Assembly (NCBI GenBank): GCA_021802185.1
Contig: JAKAAV010000013.1
Coordinates: 1-14,351, forward strand
DNA from: Chloroflexota bacterium
Lineage (GTDB): Bacteria > Chloroflexota > Limnocylindria > Limnocylindrales > CSP1-4
Direction: 5' to 3'
DNA: 14,351 bases
Shown here: positions 6,324 to 13,739 of the stretch, piece by piece
Numbering within the stretch: position 1 is the first letter of the stretch
Layout: every line of letters begins with the position of its first letter
Translations under genes and position numbers: made by a program
Notes under the pieces: generated by a model
What the model saw: the letters and a program-made list of their open reading frames with translations, nothing else
Told to the model about the DNA's origin: nothing
Databases searched by the model: none

Positions 6324-8549
6324 GTGAGCGGACTTGCGGGCGTCATGCCCTGGCTCATCCCGATCGCCGTCGTGGCGACGGTCCTGTTCGCGCTGTACCT
6401 CGCGCGCGACGTGCTGGCCCATGACACCGGGACGCAGGCGATGCAGGACGTGGCGGGCACGATCTTCGAGGGGGCAGTCGCGTTCATCCGCCGCCAGTAC
6501 ACGACGATCGCGATCCTGGCCGTCGTCGTCGCCGTGGTCATCGCCGTGATCATCGGGCTCGTCGAGACCAAGCAGGTCTCGGACACCAACATCTACGGGA
6601 TGGACCTGGGCATCCGCACCGGCGTGGCGTTTCTCGTCGGCGCGGCGTGCTCGATGGCTGCCGGGATCATCGGCATGTACGTCAGCGTGAAGTCCAACGT
6701 GCGCACCGCGGCCGCGGCGCGCCGCAGCCTCGTCGAGGCCGTCAAGGTCGCCATGCGCGGCGGCGCCGTCTCCGGCTTCCTCGTCGTCGCGCTGTCGCTC
6801 GCCGGCGTGTGGGCGATGTTCGTCGTCTACGGCGGTTTCAGCCACCCCGAGGAGGCGCCGTTCCTCATCGTCGGCTACGGCTTCGGCGCTTCCTTCGTCG
6901 CGCTCTTCGCCCAGCTCGGCGGCGGGATCTACACGAAGGCCGCCGACGTCGGGTCCGACCTCGTGGGCAAGGTCGAGGCCGGCATCCCCGAGGACGATCC
7001 GCGGAACGCGGGCGTCATCGCGGACCTGGTCGGCGACAACGTCGGGGACTGCGCGGGCCGCGGCGCCGACCTGTTCGAGTCGACGGCGGTCGAGAACATC
7101 GGCGCGATGATCCTCTCGGTGGGGATCTATGCAGTGGCCGTCAAGGCCGGCTGGCCGAACCCTGAGTCCTGGATCTTCTTCCCGCTCGTGGTCCGCGCCT
7201 TCGGCCTCCTCGCCACCATCATCAGCATCTACACCCTCGGCGGCCGCGAGGACGAGGACCCGATGAACATCCTCAACCGCGGCTACTGGCTCACGACGGG
7301 CCTGAGCGCGGTCGGGATGCTGATCGTCACCTACGTCATGATGCAGACGGGCAACCAGTCAGGCGTCGCGGGGATCGCCACCTGGCTGTGGTTCTTCGGC
7401 GCCGGGCTTGTCGGCCTGGTCACCAGCATCGCCTTCGTGTACATCACGCAGTACTACACCGCGGGCTCGTTCCGGCCGGTGCGCGAGATCGCCGAGGCGT
7501 CCCGCACCGGCCCCGCGACCAACATCATCGCGGGAACCGCCGTCGGGTTCGAGACCACCTTCGCCACGGCCGTCGTCATCGGCATCGCGCTGCTGCTGAG
7601 CCACTGGCTCGGTTCGCAGGCCAACCTCCTCAACGCGCAGGGCCAGAACATCGGCGGCATCTTCGGGACGGCCGTGGCCACCATGGGCATGCTCATGACC
7701 TGCGCGTACGTGCTGGCCATGGACACCTTCGGACCGATCACGGACAACGCGGGTGGCATCGCCGAGTTCTCTCGCAGCGAGGCCGGCGCGCGCGAGATCA
7801 CCGATCGGCTCGACGCGGTGGGCAACACCACCAAGGCGCTCACCAAGGGTTACGCCATCGCGTCCGCGTCGCTGGCCGCGTTCCTTCTCTTCAGCGCGTA
7901 CATCGACAAGATCAACCTCATCCTGTCGCGCCAGATCGCCGCGGGCAAGCCGGGCGTGCAGCTGATGACGTCGGTGGACATGTCGAACATCGGCGTCTTC
8001 GTGGCGGCCCTGATCGCGGCCATGCTCGTCTACTTCTTCAGCTCGCTGGCGATCCGCGCAGTGGGCACCACGGCCCAGTCGATCATCGTCGAGGTGCGGC
8101 GCCAGTTCCGCGAGATGCCCGGCATCATGGACTACACGCAGCGCCCCGACTACGCCAGGGTCGTCGACATCACGACGCGCGCCGCCCTCCGCGAGATGGT
8201 GGCGCCCGGCGCCGTTGCCGTCGCCACGCCGATCATCGTGGGCCTCCTGCTGGGCTACCAGGCGGCCGCCGGCCTCCTCATGGTGGGCACGATCGCCGGC
8301 GTCATGCTGGCTTCGGTCCTCAACAACGGCGGTGGTGCCTGGGACAACGCGAAGAAGTACATCGAGTCGGGCCACCTCGTCGACCCCGACGGGACGGTGC
8401 AGGGCAAGCGGACCCCGGCCCACGCGGCGGCGGTCGTGGGCGACACCGTCGGCGACCCGTTCAAGGACACCGCCGGGCCGTCCCTGCACGTGCTCGTCAA
8501 GCTGCTGGCCACGCTGACCCTGGTCTTCGCGCCGCTCTTCATCCGCTAG
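6324..8549 (+). CDS. hppA: Membrane-bound proton-translocating pyrophosphatase, K+-independent type
   Basis: Polytopic enzyme (about 16 membrane helices expected) that hydrolyses cytosolic pyrophosphate and pumps H+ across the membrane. Family signatures are present: DVGSDLVGKVE at 208-218 (substrate-binding Asp/Lys/Glu), the following DNVGDCAGRGADLFES, and the C-terminal DNAKKYIESG and GDTVGDPFKDTAGPS blocks. The subtype-defining segment is GNTTKALTKG, with Lys504 and Thr507. Lys and Thr at these places mark K+-independent, H+-pumping enzymes, whereas K+-dependent H+ or Na+ pumps have Ala and Gly. At 741 residues it is slightly long for a bacterial member. GTG 6324 is chosen because GGAGG (6308-6312) lies 11 bases upstream, a somewhat long spacing; no better in-frame start exists before the first helix. 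It has its own leader and is followed by hairpins and uppP. Confidence 0.97.
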   Translation: MSGLAGVMPWLIPIAVVATVLFALYLARDVLAHDTGTQAMQDVAGTIFEGAVAFIRRQYTTIAILAVVVAVVIAVIIGLVETKQVSDTNIYGMDLGIRTGVAFLVGAACSMAAGIIGMYVSVKSNVRTAAAARRSLVEAVKVAMRGGAVSGFLVVALSLAGVWAMFVVYGGFSHPEEAPFLIVGYGFGASFVALFAQLGGGIYTKAADVGSDLVGKVEAGIPEDDPRNAGVIADLVGDNVGDCAGRGADLFESTAVENIGAMILSVGIYAVAVKAGWPNPESWIFFPLVVRAFGLLATIISIYTLGGREDEDPMNILNRGYWLTTGLSAVGMLIVTYVMMQTGNQSGVAGIATWLWFFGAGLVGLVTSIAFVYITQYYTAGSFRPVREIAEASRTGPATNIIAGTAVGFETTFATAVVIGIALLLSHWLGSQANLLNAQGQNIGGIFGTAVATMGMLMTCAYVLAMDTFGPITDNAGGIAEFSRSEAGAREITDRLDAVGNTTKALTKGYAIASASLAAFLLFSAYIDKINLILSRQIAAGKPGVQLMTSVDMSNIGVFVAALIAAMLVYFFSSLAIRAVGTTAQSIIVEVRRQFREMPGIMDYTQRPDYARVVDITTRAALREMVAPGAVAVATPIIVGLLLGYQAAAGLLMVGTIAGVMLASVLNNGGGAWDNAKKYIESGHLVDPDGTVQGKRTPAHAAAVVGDTVGDPFKDTAGPSLHVLVKLLATLTLVFAPLFIR

Positions 8550-8557
8550 TCCGGATC

Positions 8558-8620
8558 GGCCCCCTCGCCGGGGCCGCACCGCTGGCCCGTTCCGGGCCGC
8601 GAGCCGAGCCGCCCGGGCGG
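8558..8620. terminator. Three successive GC hairpins between hppA and uppP
   Basis: Within 63 bases there are three separate stems: GGCCCC/GGGGCC (8558-8563 with 8570-8575), GGCCCG/CGGGCC (8584-8589 with 8593-8598) and the perfect palindrome CCGCCCGGGCGG (8609-8620), which is followed by TTCCTC. The first starts 9 bases after the hppA stop. They probably terminate or attenuate transcription between hppA and uppP, but no true T-run is present. GC-rich DNA forms such stems by chance, so the cluster is more convincing than any one of them. Confidence 0.4.
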
Positions 8621-8651
8621 TTCCTCACGCGGCCCCCAAGTCGGAGTCGGC

Positions 8652-9479
8652 ATGTCGCTCGCGCTGCAGGCGCTCGTCATCGGGATCGTGCAGGGGCTCA
8701 CCGAGTTCCTGCCGGTCTCGTCGTCGGCGCACCTGATCGTCCTGCCCGAGATGCTGGGCTGGAAGGACCCGTTCCTGAACAGCGCGAGCTTCGACGTGAT
8801 GCTGCACGCCGGCACGCTCGTCGCGCTGCTCGTCTACTTCTGGCGCGATCTCGTCTCGCTGCTGGCGGCGTGGCTCGAGTCGATCCGCGACCGTCGCATC
8901 GGGGACGACCGGGACCGCCGGCTTGCGTGGCTCATCGTCGTCACGATGATCCCCGGCGCGCTGCTCGGCGTCGCGCTCGAGAGCTTCTTCGACACATTCT
9001 TCCGCGAGCACATCATCCTCGTCGCCGTCTTCCTGGCGCTCGGCGCCGGGATCCTCTGGCTGGCCGAGCAGCTCGCGCTGCTGCGTCGCGACCTCGACAA
9101 CGTCAACCTGAGCGACGCGATCGTCATCGGCGTCGCCCAGGCGTTCGCGCTGTTCCCGGGGTTCAGCCGCTCCGGGATGACGATCGCCGCCGGGCTCTAC
9201 ACCGGGCTCACGCGCGAGGCGGCCGCGCGGTTCTCGTTCCTGATGGGCACGCCGATCATCGCCGGGGCCGCCGCCTGGAAGGCTCGCGAACTCCTGCACG
9301 CCGGGCTGCCGTCGGCCGACATCGTCGCGCTCGGCGCCGGGATGATCGGCGCCGCGATTGCGGGGCTGCTCGCGATCGCGTTCCTCCTCGCGTACCTCCG
9401 CCGGAACACCACCGCCCCGTTCATCGCCGAGCGGCTCGTGCTGGCCGGGCTGGTCGTCGTGTTCGTCCTGGCGCGGTAG
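8652..9479 (+). CDS. uppP: Undecaprenyl-diphosphatase (UppP/BacA family)
   Basis: Integral membrane phosphatase that converts undecaprenyl pyrophosphate to the monophosphate, regenerating the lipid carrier for peptidoglycan and other wall polymers; high activity gives bacitracin resistance. The 275-residue protein is full length. The two family motifs are intact. The first is Q14-x3-E18 in VQGLTEFLPVSSSAHL, with Ser23-25 and His27. The second is PGFSRSGMT at 169-177, with Arg173. About eight membrane segments are visible, including 91-110, 121-140, 155-168, 198-210 and 225-248. ATG 8652 follows GGAG at a 5-base distance. It lies between hppA, which consumes pyrophosphate, and argR 33 bases downstream; no direct functional link to argR is evident. 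Confidence 0.96.
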   Translation: MSLALQALVIGIVQGLTEFLPVSSSAHLIVLPEMLGWKDPFLNSASFDVMLHAGTLVALLVYFWRDLVSLLAAWLESIRDRRIGDDRDRRLAWLIVVTMIPGALLGVALESFFDTFFREHIILVAVFLALGAGILWLAEQLALLRRDLDNVNLSDAIVIGVAQAFALFPGFSRSGMTIAAGLYTGLTREAAARFSFLMGTPIIAGAAAWKARELLHAGLPSADIVALGAGMIGAAIAGLLAIAFLLAYLRRNTTAPFIAERLVLAGLVVVFVLAR

Positions 9480-9512
9480 GGCCGCGCCGCCTGGCCGGTT
9501 CCGGGGACGCTC

Positions 9513-10073
9513 GTGGAGGTCATGAAGCAGCTCCGGCACGGGGCGATCCGCGACCTGCTCGCGCAGCGCGACGTGCGGACCCAGCAGGAGCTGGCGGCGG
9601 CGCTGCGGGAGCGGGGCTTTCGGGCGACCCAGGCCACGATCAGCCGCGACGTGGGCGAGCTGGGGCTCGTCAAGGTCCACCGCCACGGGCTGTACGTCTA
9701 TGCGCTGCCGGCGCGTGTCCCGGAAGCCGAGCCCACCGCGGAGGAGCGCCTGGGGAACCTCCTGCGCGCACTGCCCGTCGACGTCCGCGAGTCGGGACTG
9801 CTGCTCGTCGTCCGGACCCTGTCGGGCAGCGCGCACGCGATCGCGAACGCGCTCGACCGCACGCACTGGCCGGAGGTCGTGGGGTCGATCGCGGGCGACG
9901 ACACCTTGTTCGTCGCCTGCACCGACCGCACGTCGCTGCACCGCGCCCGGCGGCGCCTGCTCCGGCTCATGGAGCTGCCGGAGCCGGCTCGGCCCGGGCG
10001 TACGCGGGCCGGGTCCGGGCGTCCACCGGCCCGGCCCGGACGTGCGCCGGCTCGTCGCGACGCATCGCTTTGA
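9513..10073 (+). CDS. argR: Arginine repressor with an extended basic C-terminal tail
   Basis: Hexameric, arginine-sensing transcription factor that represses arginine biosynthesis and can activate catabolism. Residues 1-68 form the winged helix-turn-helix, with the recognition segment ATQATISRDVGELGLVKV at 39-56. Residues 76-155 form the oligomerisation and arginine-binding domain, with SGSAHAIANALD and the conserved AGDDT (127-131) whose Asp pair contacts arginine. The protein is 186 residues against about 150-170 usually. The extra 27 or so residues are three 7-residue Arg/Pro/Gly/Ala repeats plus RRDASL. GTG 9513 has GGGGA 6 bases upstream; ATG 9522 is an alternative, but its GGAGG is only 2 bases away. 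No arginine gene lies in the window. Its stop codon lies inside the greA -35 box. Confidence 0.94.
   Translation: MEVMKQLRHGAIRDLLAQRDVRTQQELAAALRERGFRATQATISRDVGELGLVKVHRHGLYVYALPARVPEAEPTAEERLGNLLRALPVDVRESGLLLVVRTLSGSAHAIANALDRTHWPEVVGSIAGDDTLFVACTDRTSLHRARRRLLRLMELPEPARPGRTRAGSGRPPARPGRAPARRDASL
9990..10052 (+). repeat. Three 21-bp imperfect direct repeats encoding the ArgR tail
   Basis: Units at 9990-10010, 10011-10031 and 10032-10052 share the core GG-YCC-GGR-CGT; units 1 and 3 agree at 17 of 21 bases. In protein they read RPGRTRA, GSGRPPA and RPGRAPA. The array ends 17 bases before the greA -35 box. A 21-bp period equals about two helical turns, so the repeats could also serve as binding sites on one DNA face. 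Confidence 0.8.
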
Positions 10074-10099
10074 CACCCGCGCTCGCGGCGCCCTACAAT
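10070..10099 (+). promoter_or_regulatory. Strong predicted sigma-70 promoter of greA
   Basis: A perfect -35 TTGACA (10070-10075) and a -10 TACAAT (10094-10099, five of six) are separated by 18 bases. The -35 overlaps the argR stop codon TGA (10071-10073), so the promoter is built into the end of argR. Transcription would begin near 10106, about 90 bases before the greA GTG. This is the best promoter in the window. Confidence 0.8.
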
Positions 10100-10112
10100 C
10101 CGGGACCAGCCG

Positions 10113-10159
10113 AACTCCTGACCGCGCGACGCTCGTGCGCGGCGGGGGTTCTTTCTGTT
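10113..10159 (+). terminator. Long terminator hairpin in the greA leader (attenuator candidate)
   Basis: AACTCCTG, a bulged A at 10121, and CCGCGC (10113-10127) pair with GCGCGG, CGGGGG and TT (10137-10150), including two G-T pairs. The stem of about 14 bp has a 9-base loop and is followed directly by CTTTCTGTT. It begins only about 7 bases after the predicted greA transcription start and precedes the greA ribosome binding site. It can therefore stop greA transcripts early, as well as terminate read-through from argR. Confidence 0.65.
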
Positions 10160-10194
10160 GATCGACTGCCGTCGCAGTCTCACTGGAGCGATCC

Positions 10195-10659
10195 GTGAAC
10201 AACAAGCCCGACTACCTGACGCGCGATGGGCTCGAGAAGCTGCGAGCAGAGCTCGACCAGCTCGTGAACGTCCGACGTGCGGAGGTCGCGGCCCGGATCC
10301 ACGACGCGAAGGAACACGGCGACCTCGCCGAGAACGCCGAGTACGAGGACGCGAAGAACGAGCAGGCGTTCGTCGAGGGTCGCATCCAGACGCTCGAGGC
10401 GCTGATCCGGAACGCCGTGCTCATCGACGAGAACCAGTCGTCGGACCACGTCCAGATCGGATCGACCGTCGTCGTGGATTCCCCCGACGGGAAGGAGTCC
10501 TTCCACATCGTCGGGTCGGCCGAGGCCGATCCGGGTGCGGGCCGCATATCGAACGAGTCGCCGGTCGGTCGTGCCCTGCTCGGACACAAGAAGGGCGACA
10601 AGGTCGTGGTTCACGTCCCGAGCGGCGACTTCACGTACAAGATCGTGAGCATCGGCTGA
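10195..10659 (+). CDS. greA: Transcription elongation factor GreA
   Basis: Binds the RNA polymerase secondary channel and stimulates cleavage of backtracked RNA, rescuing stalled complexes. The 154-residue protein is the normal length. The N-terminal coiled coil (about 8-75) carries the acidic tip HGDLAENAEYEDAKNEQ, with Asp43 and Glu46 at the catalytic Mg-binding positions. The C-terminal FKBP-like domain (about 80-154) includes the conserved GRISNESPVGRALLG and the GDKVVVHVPSG strands. GTG 10195 follows GGAG (10185-10188) at a 6-base distance. It has its own strong promoter and a leader with a terminator hairpin, so its level may be set by attenuation, as in E. coli. lysS begins 78 bases downstream, after two hairpins. 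Confidence 0.97.
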   Translation: MNNKPDYLTRDGLEKLRAELDQLVNVRRAEVAARIHDAKEHGDLAENAEYEDAKNEQAFVEGRIQTLEALIRNAVLIDENQSSDHVQIGSTVVVDSPDGKESFHIVGSAEADPGAGRISNESPVGRALLGHKKGDKVVVHVPSGDFTYKIVSIG

Positions 10660-10684
10660 CGCGGTCCGCGGCAGCCGTTCGGAG

Positions 10685-10707
10685 CGTCGTCGCGCCGGGC
10701 GACGACG
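10685..10707 (+). terminator. 9-bp perfect hairpin after greA
   Basis: CGTCGTCGC (10685-10693) pairs exactly with GCGACGACG (10699-10707) around a 5-base loop, 25 bases after the greA stop. No T-run follows. It may end part of the greA transcripts or form the first half of a lysS leader structure together with the adjacent palindrome. Confidence 0.45.
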
Positions 10708-10711
10708 GGTC

Positions 10712-10727
10712 GCCGGCGCGCGCCGGC
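10712..10727. promoter_or_regulatory. 16-bp perfect palindrome abutting the lysS ribosome binding site
   Basis: GCCGGCGCGCGCCGGC is fully self-complementary and ends one base before AGGGGG, the lysS ribosome binding site. As DNA it could bind a dimeric protein. As RNA it could fold next to the Shine-Dalgarno sequence and affect initiation. Its simple GC make-up means chance is not excluded. Confidence 0.35.
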
Positions 10728-10737
10728 AGGGGGCAGC

Positions 10738-12420
10738 GTGTACTGGGCGGATGAGCTCGCGGCCCGCCTGAGCGGCCCGCAGGTCGTCAACGACTCGAAG
10801 ACCCCGTCGGGAACCGTGCACATCGGGAGCCTGCGCGGCCCCGTCGTGCTCGACGCGATCTGGCGGGCGCTTCGGGAACGCGGCCTCGAGGCGCGGCTCC
10901 TCTACGGGGTCGACGACATGGACCCCATGGATGCGCAGGCGCTGCTCACGCCGGATGCCGTCGAGCGCTACATGGGCGTCCCCCTCGCCCGGGTGCCCGC
11001 GCCAGAGGGCAGCACGGCGCCCAGCTACGCCCGGCACTTCGCCGGCCTGTTCCTCGACACGTTCGCCGGCGTCGGGATCCATCCCGAGACGTACTGGATG
11101 AGCGAGATCTATCCCACTGGCGCGGTGGACGAGTACATCCGGACGGCGCTCGACCGGGCGGATCGCGTCCGGGAGATCTATCGCCGCGTCGCGAACGTGC
11201 AGCACCCGGCGGACTGGCTGCCCGTCAGCGTCGTCTGCGAGAACTGCGGCAAGGTCGGGACGACGATCGCGACGAAGTGGGACGGCGAGCGAGTGTTCTA
11301 CGAGTGCCGGCCCGGCCTGGTCGAGTGGGCGCGCGGCTGCGGCCACTCGGGGTGGGTGTCGCCGTTCGGGGGCCGGGCCAAGCTGCCCTGGAACCTCGAG
11401 TGGGCGGCGCAGTGGGGCATCCTCGGCGTCACGATCGAGCCCAACGGCAAGGATCTCGCGACCGCGGGCGGGTCGCGCGACCGGTCCGACGCGATCTCGC
11501 GGGAAGTCTTCGAACGCGAGCCGCCGATCAACCTCCCGTACGAGTTTCTCAACATCGCCGGGAAGAAGATGAGCACGAGCAAGGGGAGGGGTGCGGCGGC
11601 CCACACGATGGTCGACCTGCTGCCGCCCGAGCTCGTCCGGTTCCTGTTCCTGCGCTACCGGCCGAGCCACGCGATCGATTTCGACCCCGCCGGCGACACG
11701 ATCCCGCGCCTGTTCGACGAGTTCGATCGGGTCGCGGCGGCGGTGTCCGGGCGGGCGGTCAAGGGCGAGCTGCCCCCCGATCACGACCGGATCTTCGCGA
11801 TGAGCCTGCTCGAGCCCGGCGCGGAGGTGGCTGCCGAAGCCGCCCGCTTCCGGCCGAACTTCTCGCAGGTCGCGATGCTGGCCCAGCTCCCGGGCGCGGA
11901 CCTCGAGCGCCGGATCGAGGCCGAGAAGGGCGAGCCGCTCGACCTGCCGGAGCAGGTGATCCTGGCCGATCGGCTGAAGGCGGCCCACGCGTGGCTCGAC
12001 GGCTACGCGCCCGACCGCGCCCGGATCGCGGTGCGCGACGAGCTGCCCATGGAGGCGCGGCACGCCCTGGCCGACGATCAGCGGGCGTTCCTCGGGGCGC
12101 TCGCGCAGTCGGCGGCGGTGGCCCGACCGACGACCGGCGATGCGTGGCAGGACCTTCTGTTCCGGGTCACCGAGGAGGCCGCGCTGCCGGCATCACGCGC
12201 GTTCTCAGCGGTCTACCTCGCGTTCATCGCGCGGACGAACGGTCCGCGCGCGGGGTGGTTGCTGGCCGCTCTCGATCGGGAGTTCGTGCAGGAGCGGCTG
12301 CGCGAGGCCGCGGGATGGCCGCCCCAACCGGAGAGCCCCGCGCCGGAGGACGGAGCCGCCACGACGACGCCGGGCGCCGACGGCGAATCGCCGACCCGGA
12401 CGACGGAGACGACGGAATGA
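10738..12420 (+). CDS. lysS: Class I lysyl-tRNA synthetase (LysK type)
   Basis: Charges tRNA-Lys with lysine. This is the class I form, typical of archaea and a minority of bacteria, and unrelated to the common class II LysRS. The Rossmann-fold signatures are HIGS at 28-31 (within TPSGTVHIGSLRG) and KMSTS at 277-281. Between them, cysteines at 167, 170, 190 and 201 (CENC ... C ... C) form a probable zinc site, and EPNGKDLATAGGSRD (234-248) is the family's conserved active-site strand. The C-terminal half is helical and should bind the anticodon. The last 36 or so residues are a Pro/Thr/Glu-rich, probably disordered tail. The GTG start lies 4 bases after AGGGGG and directly precedes the conserved YWADELA. 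Its stop overlaps serS in ATGA, so the two synthetases are probably translated together. Confidence 0.95.
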   Translation: MYWADELAARLSGPQVVNDSKTPSGTVHIGSLRGPVVLDAIWRALRERGLEARLLYGVDDMDPMDAQALLTPDAVERYMGVPLARVPAPEGSTAPSYARHFAGLFLDTFAGVGIHPETYWMSEIYPTGAVDEYIRTALDRADRVREIYRRVANVQHPADWLPVSVVCENCGKVGTTIATKWDGERVFYECRPGLVEWARGCGHSGWVSPFGGRAKLPWNLEWAAQWGILGVTIEPNGKDLATAGGSRDRSDAISREVFEREPPINLPYEFLNIAGKKMSTSKGRGAAAHTMVDLLPPELVRFLFLRYRPSHAIDFDPAGDTIPRLFDEFDRVAAAVSGRAVKGELPPDHDRIFAMSLLEPGAEVAAEAARFRPNFSQVAMLAQLPGADLERRIEAEKGEPLDLPEQVILADRLKAAHAWLDGYAPDRARIAVRDELPMEARHALADDQRAFLGALAQSAAVARPTTGDAWQDLLFRVTEEAALPASRAFSAVYLAFIARTNGPRAGWLLAALDREFVQERLREAAGWPPQPESPAPEDGAATTTPGADGESPTRTTETTE

Positions 12421-13739
12421 GCATCGGCGTGCAGCGGCTGCGGGAGGACGCCGAGCGCGTCCGGCAGGGCGCGATCGACAAGGGCGAGGACCCCGCCGTC
12501 GTCGACGCGGCGCTCGAGCTCGACGCGCGCCGGCGGTCGCTGCAGGGCGAGGGCGACGCGCTCCGCGCCGAGCGGAACACCGTCTCGAAGCGGATCGGCG
12601 ACGCGATCCGCGGCGGCGCGGCGCCACAGGGGCCGGAGGTCGCGGCGCTGCGCGACGCGTCGACCCGTGCAGGCCTCCGGATCGCCGAGATCGACCGCGA
12701 ACTGACGGACGTCGAGGCCCAGCTCGAGGACGCGCTGCTGCGCATCCCGAACCCGGCGGACCGCGACGTGCCGGTGGGCGGCGAGGAGGACAGCGTCATC
12801 GTCCGGACGTGGGGCGAGCCGGCACCGCACGACGAGCCGCGCGGCGGCGGAGCGGACGGCTCGGGACCGTGGACGCGGCGGCCGCACTGGGAGGTCGGCG
12901 AGGCGCTCGGCATGCTCGACCTGGCGGCCGGCGCCAAGGTGACGGGCTCGGGGTTCCCGGTGTACCGCGCGGCGGGCGCCGCGCTCGAGCGGGCGCTGAT
13001 CGACTGGTTCATCGGGATCCACACGCGCGAGCACGGCATGACCGAGGTGTGGCCGCCGGCGCTCGTGAACACGGCGTCGGCGCGCGGGACCGGCCAGATC
13101 CCGGACAAGGAAGACCTCATGTACGTCGTGACGCGGGACGACCTCTACCTGGTCCCGACGGCGGAGGTCCCCGTCACGAACATCCACCGCGACGAGATCA
13201 TCGAGGCCGACGCCTTGCCGATCCGGTACTGCGCCTACACGCCGTGCTTCCGGCGCGAGGCGGGGGCCGCCGGCAAGGACACGCGCGGGATCCTGCGCGT
13301 CCACCAGTTCGACAAGGTCGAGATGGTGCTGTTCGAGCGGCCGGCCGACTCGGGCGAGGCGCTCGAGTGGCTCACGCGGGCCGCCGAGACGCTCCTGCAG
13401 CGGCTCGGGCTGGCGTACCGCGTCAAGCTCATGGCGACCGGCGACATGGGGTTCGTGCAGGCGAAGAAGTACGACCTCGAGGTCTGGGCGCCGGGCGTCG
13501 AGCGCTGGCTCGAGGTCAGCTCGGTGTCGAACTTCCGCGACTACCAGGCACGCCGGATGAACATCCGGTGGCGGCCGGAGCCCGGCGCGCGGCCGGAGAT
13601 CCTGCACACGCTCAACGGATCGGGGCTCGCGCTCGCGCGAACCTGGGCGGCGATCCTCGAGGTGTACCAGCAGGCCGACGGGTCGGTGGTGGTGCCGGAC
13701 GTCCTCCGGCCGTTCCTCGGGGACCGCGTCACGCGCTGA
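12417..13739 (+). CDS. serS: Seryl-tRNA synthetase
   Basis: Class II synthetase that charges tRNA-Ser (and tRNA-Sec where present). The 440-residue protein has the long antiparallel N-terminal coiled coil (about 3-108) that grips the tRNA variable arm. The catalytic core begins at HWEVGEALGMLDL. TAEVPVTN (248-255) is in the serine pocket, motif 2 is CFRREAGAAGKDTRGILRVH (277-296), and motif 3 is NGSGLALARTWAAILE (400-415) with Arg408. A Gly-rich insertion at about 141-155 precedes the core and is longer than usual. ATG 12417 overlaps the lysS stop, and GGAG (12405-12408) lies 8 bases upstream. The frame is open far upstream only as a shadow within lysS. The gene ends normally at DVLRPFLG followed by six residues. 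Confidence 0.96.
   Translation: MSIGVQRLREDAERVRQGAIDKGEDPAVVDAALELDARRRSLQGEGDALRAERNTVSKRIGDAIRGGAAPQGPEVAALRDASTRAGLRIAEIDRELTDVEAQLEDALLRIPNPADRDVPVGGEEDSVIVRTWGEPAPHDEPRGGGADGSGPWTRRPHWEVGEALGMLDLAAGAKVTGSGFPVYRAAGAALERALIDWFIGIHTREHGMTEVWPPALVNTASARGTGQIPDKEDLMYVVTRDDLYLVPTAEVPVTNIHRDEIIEADALPIRYCAYTPCFRREAGAAGKDTRGILRVHQFDKVEMVLFERPADSGEALEWLTRAAETLLQRLGLAYRVKLMATGDMGFVQAKKYDLEVWAPGVERWLEVSSVSNFRDYQARRMNIRWRPEPGARPEILHTLNGSGLALARTWAAILEVYQQADGSVVVPDVLRPFLGDRVTR

Noticed and set aside
7388..10198. 936-codon plus-strand open frame across hppA, uppP and argR
   Set aside because: It is in a different frame from three clear genes, is extremely Arg/Pro/His-rich, and has no recognisable domain. 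It is a shadow of GC-rich codon bias.
10180..12063. 627-codon minus-strand open frame opposite greA and lysS
   Set aside because: Antisense shadow of two well-identified genes; its composition follows the complementary codon bias and there is no start context.
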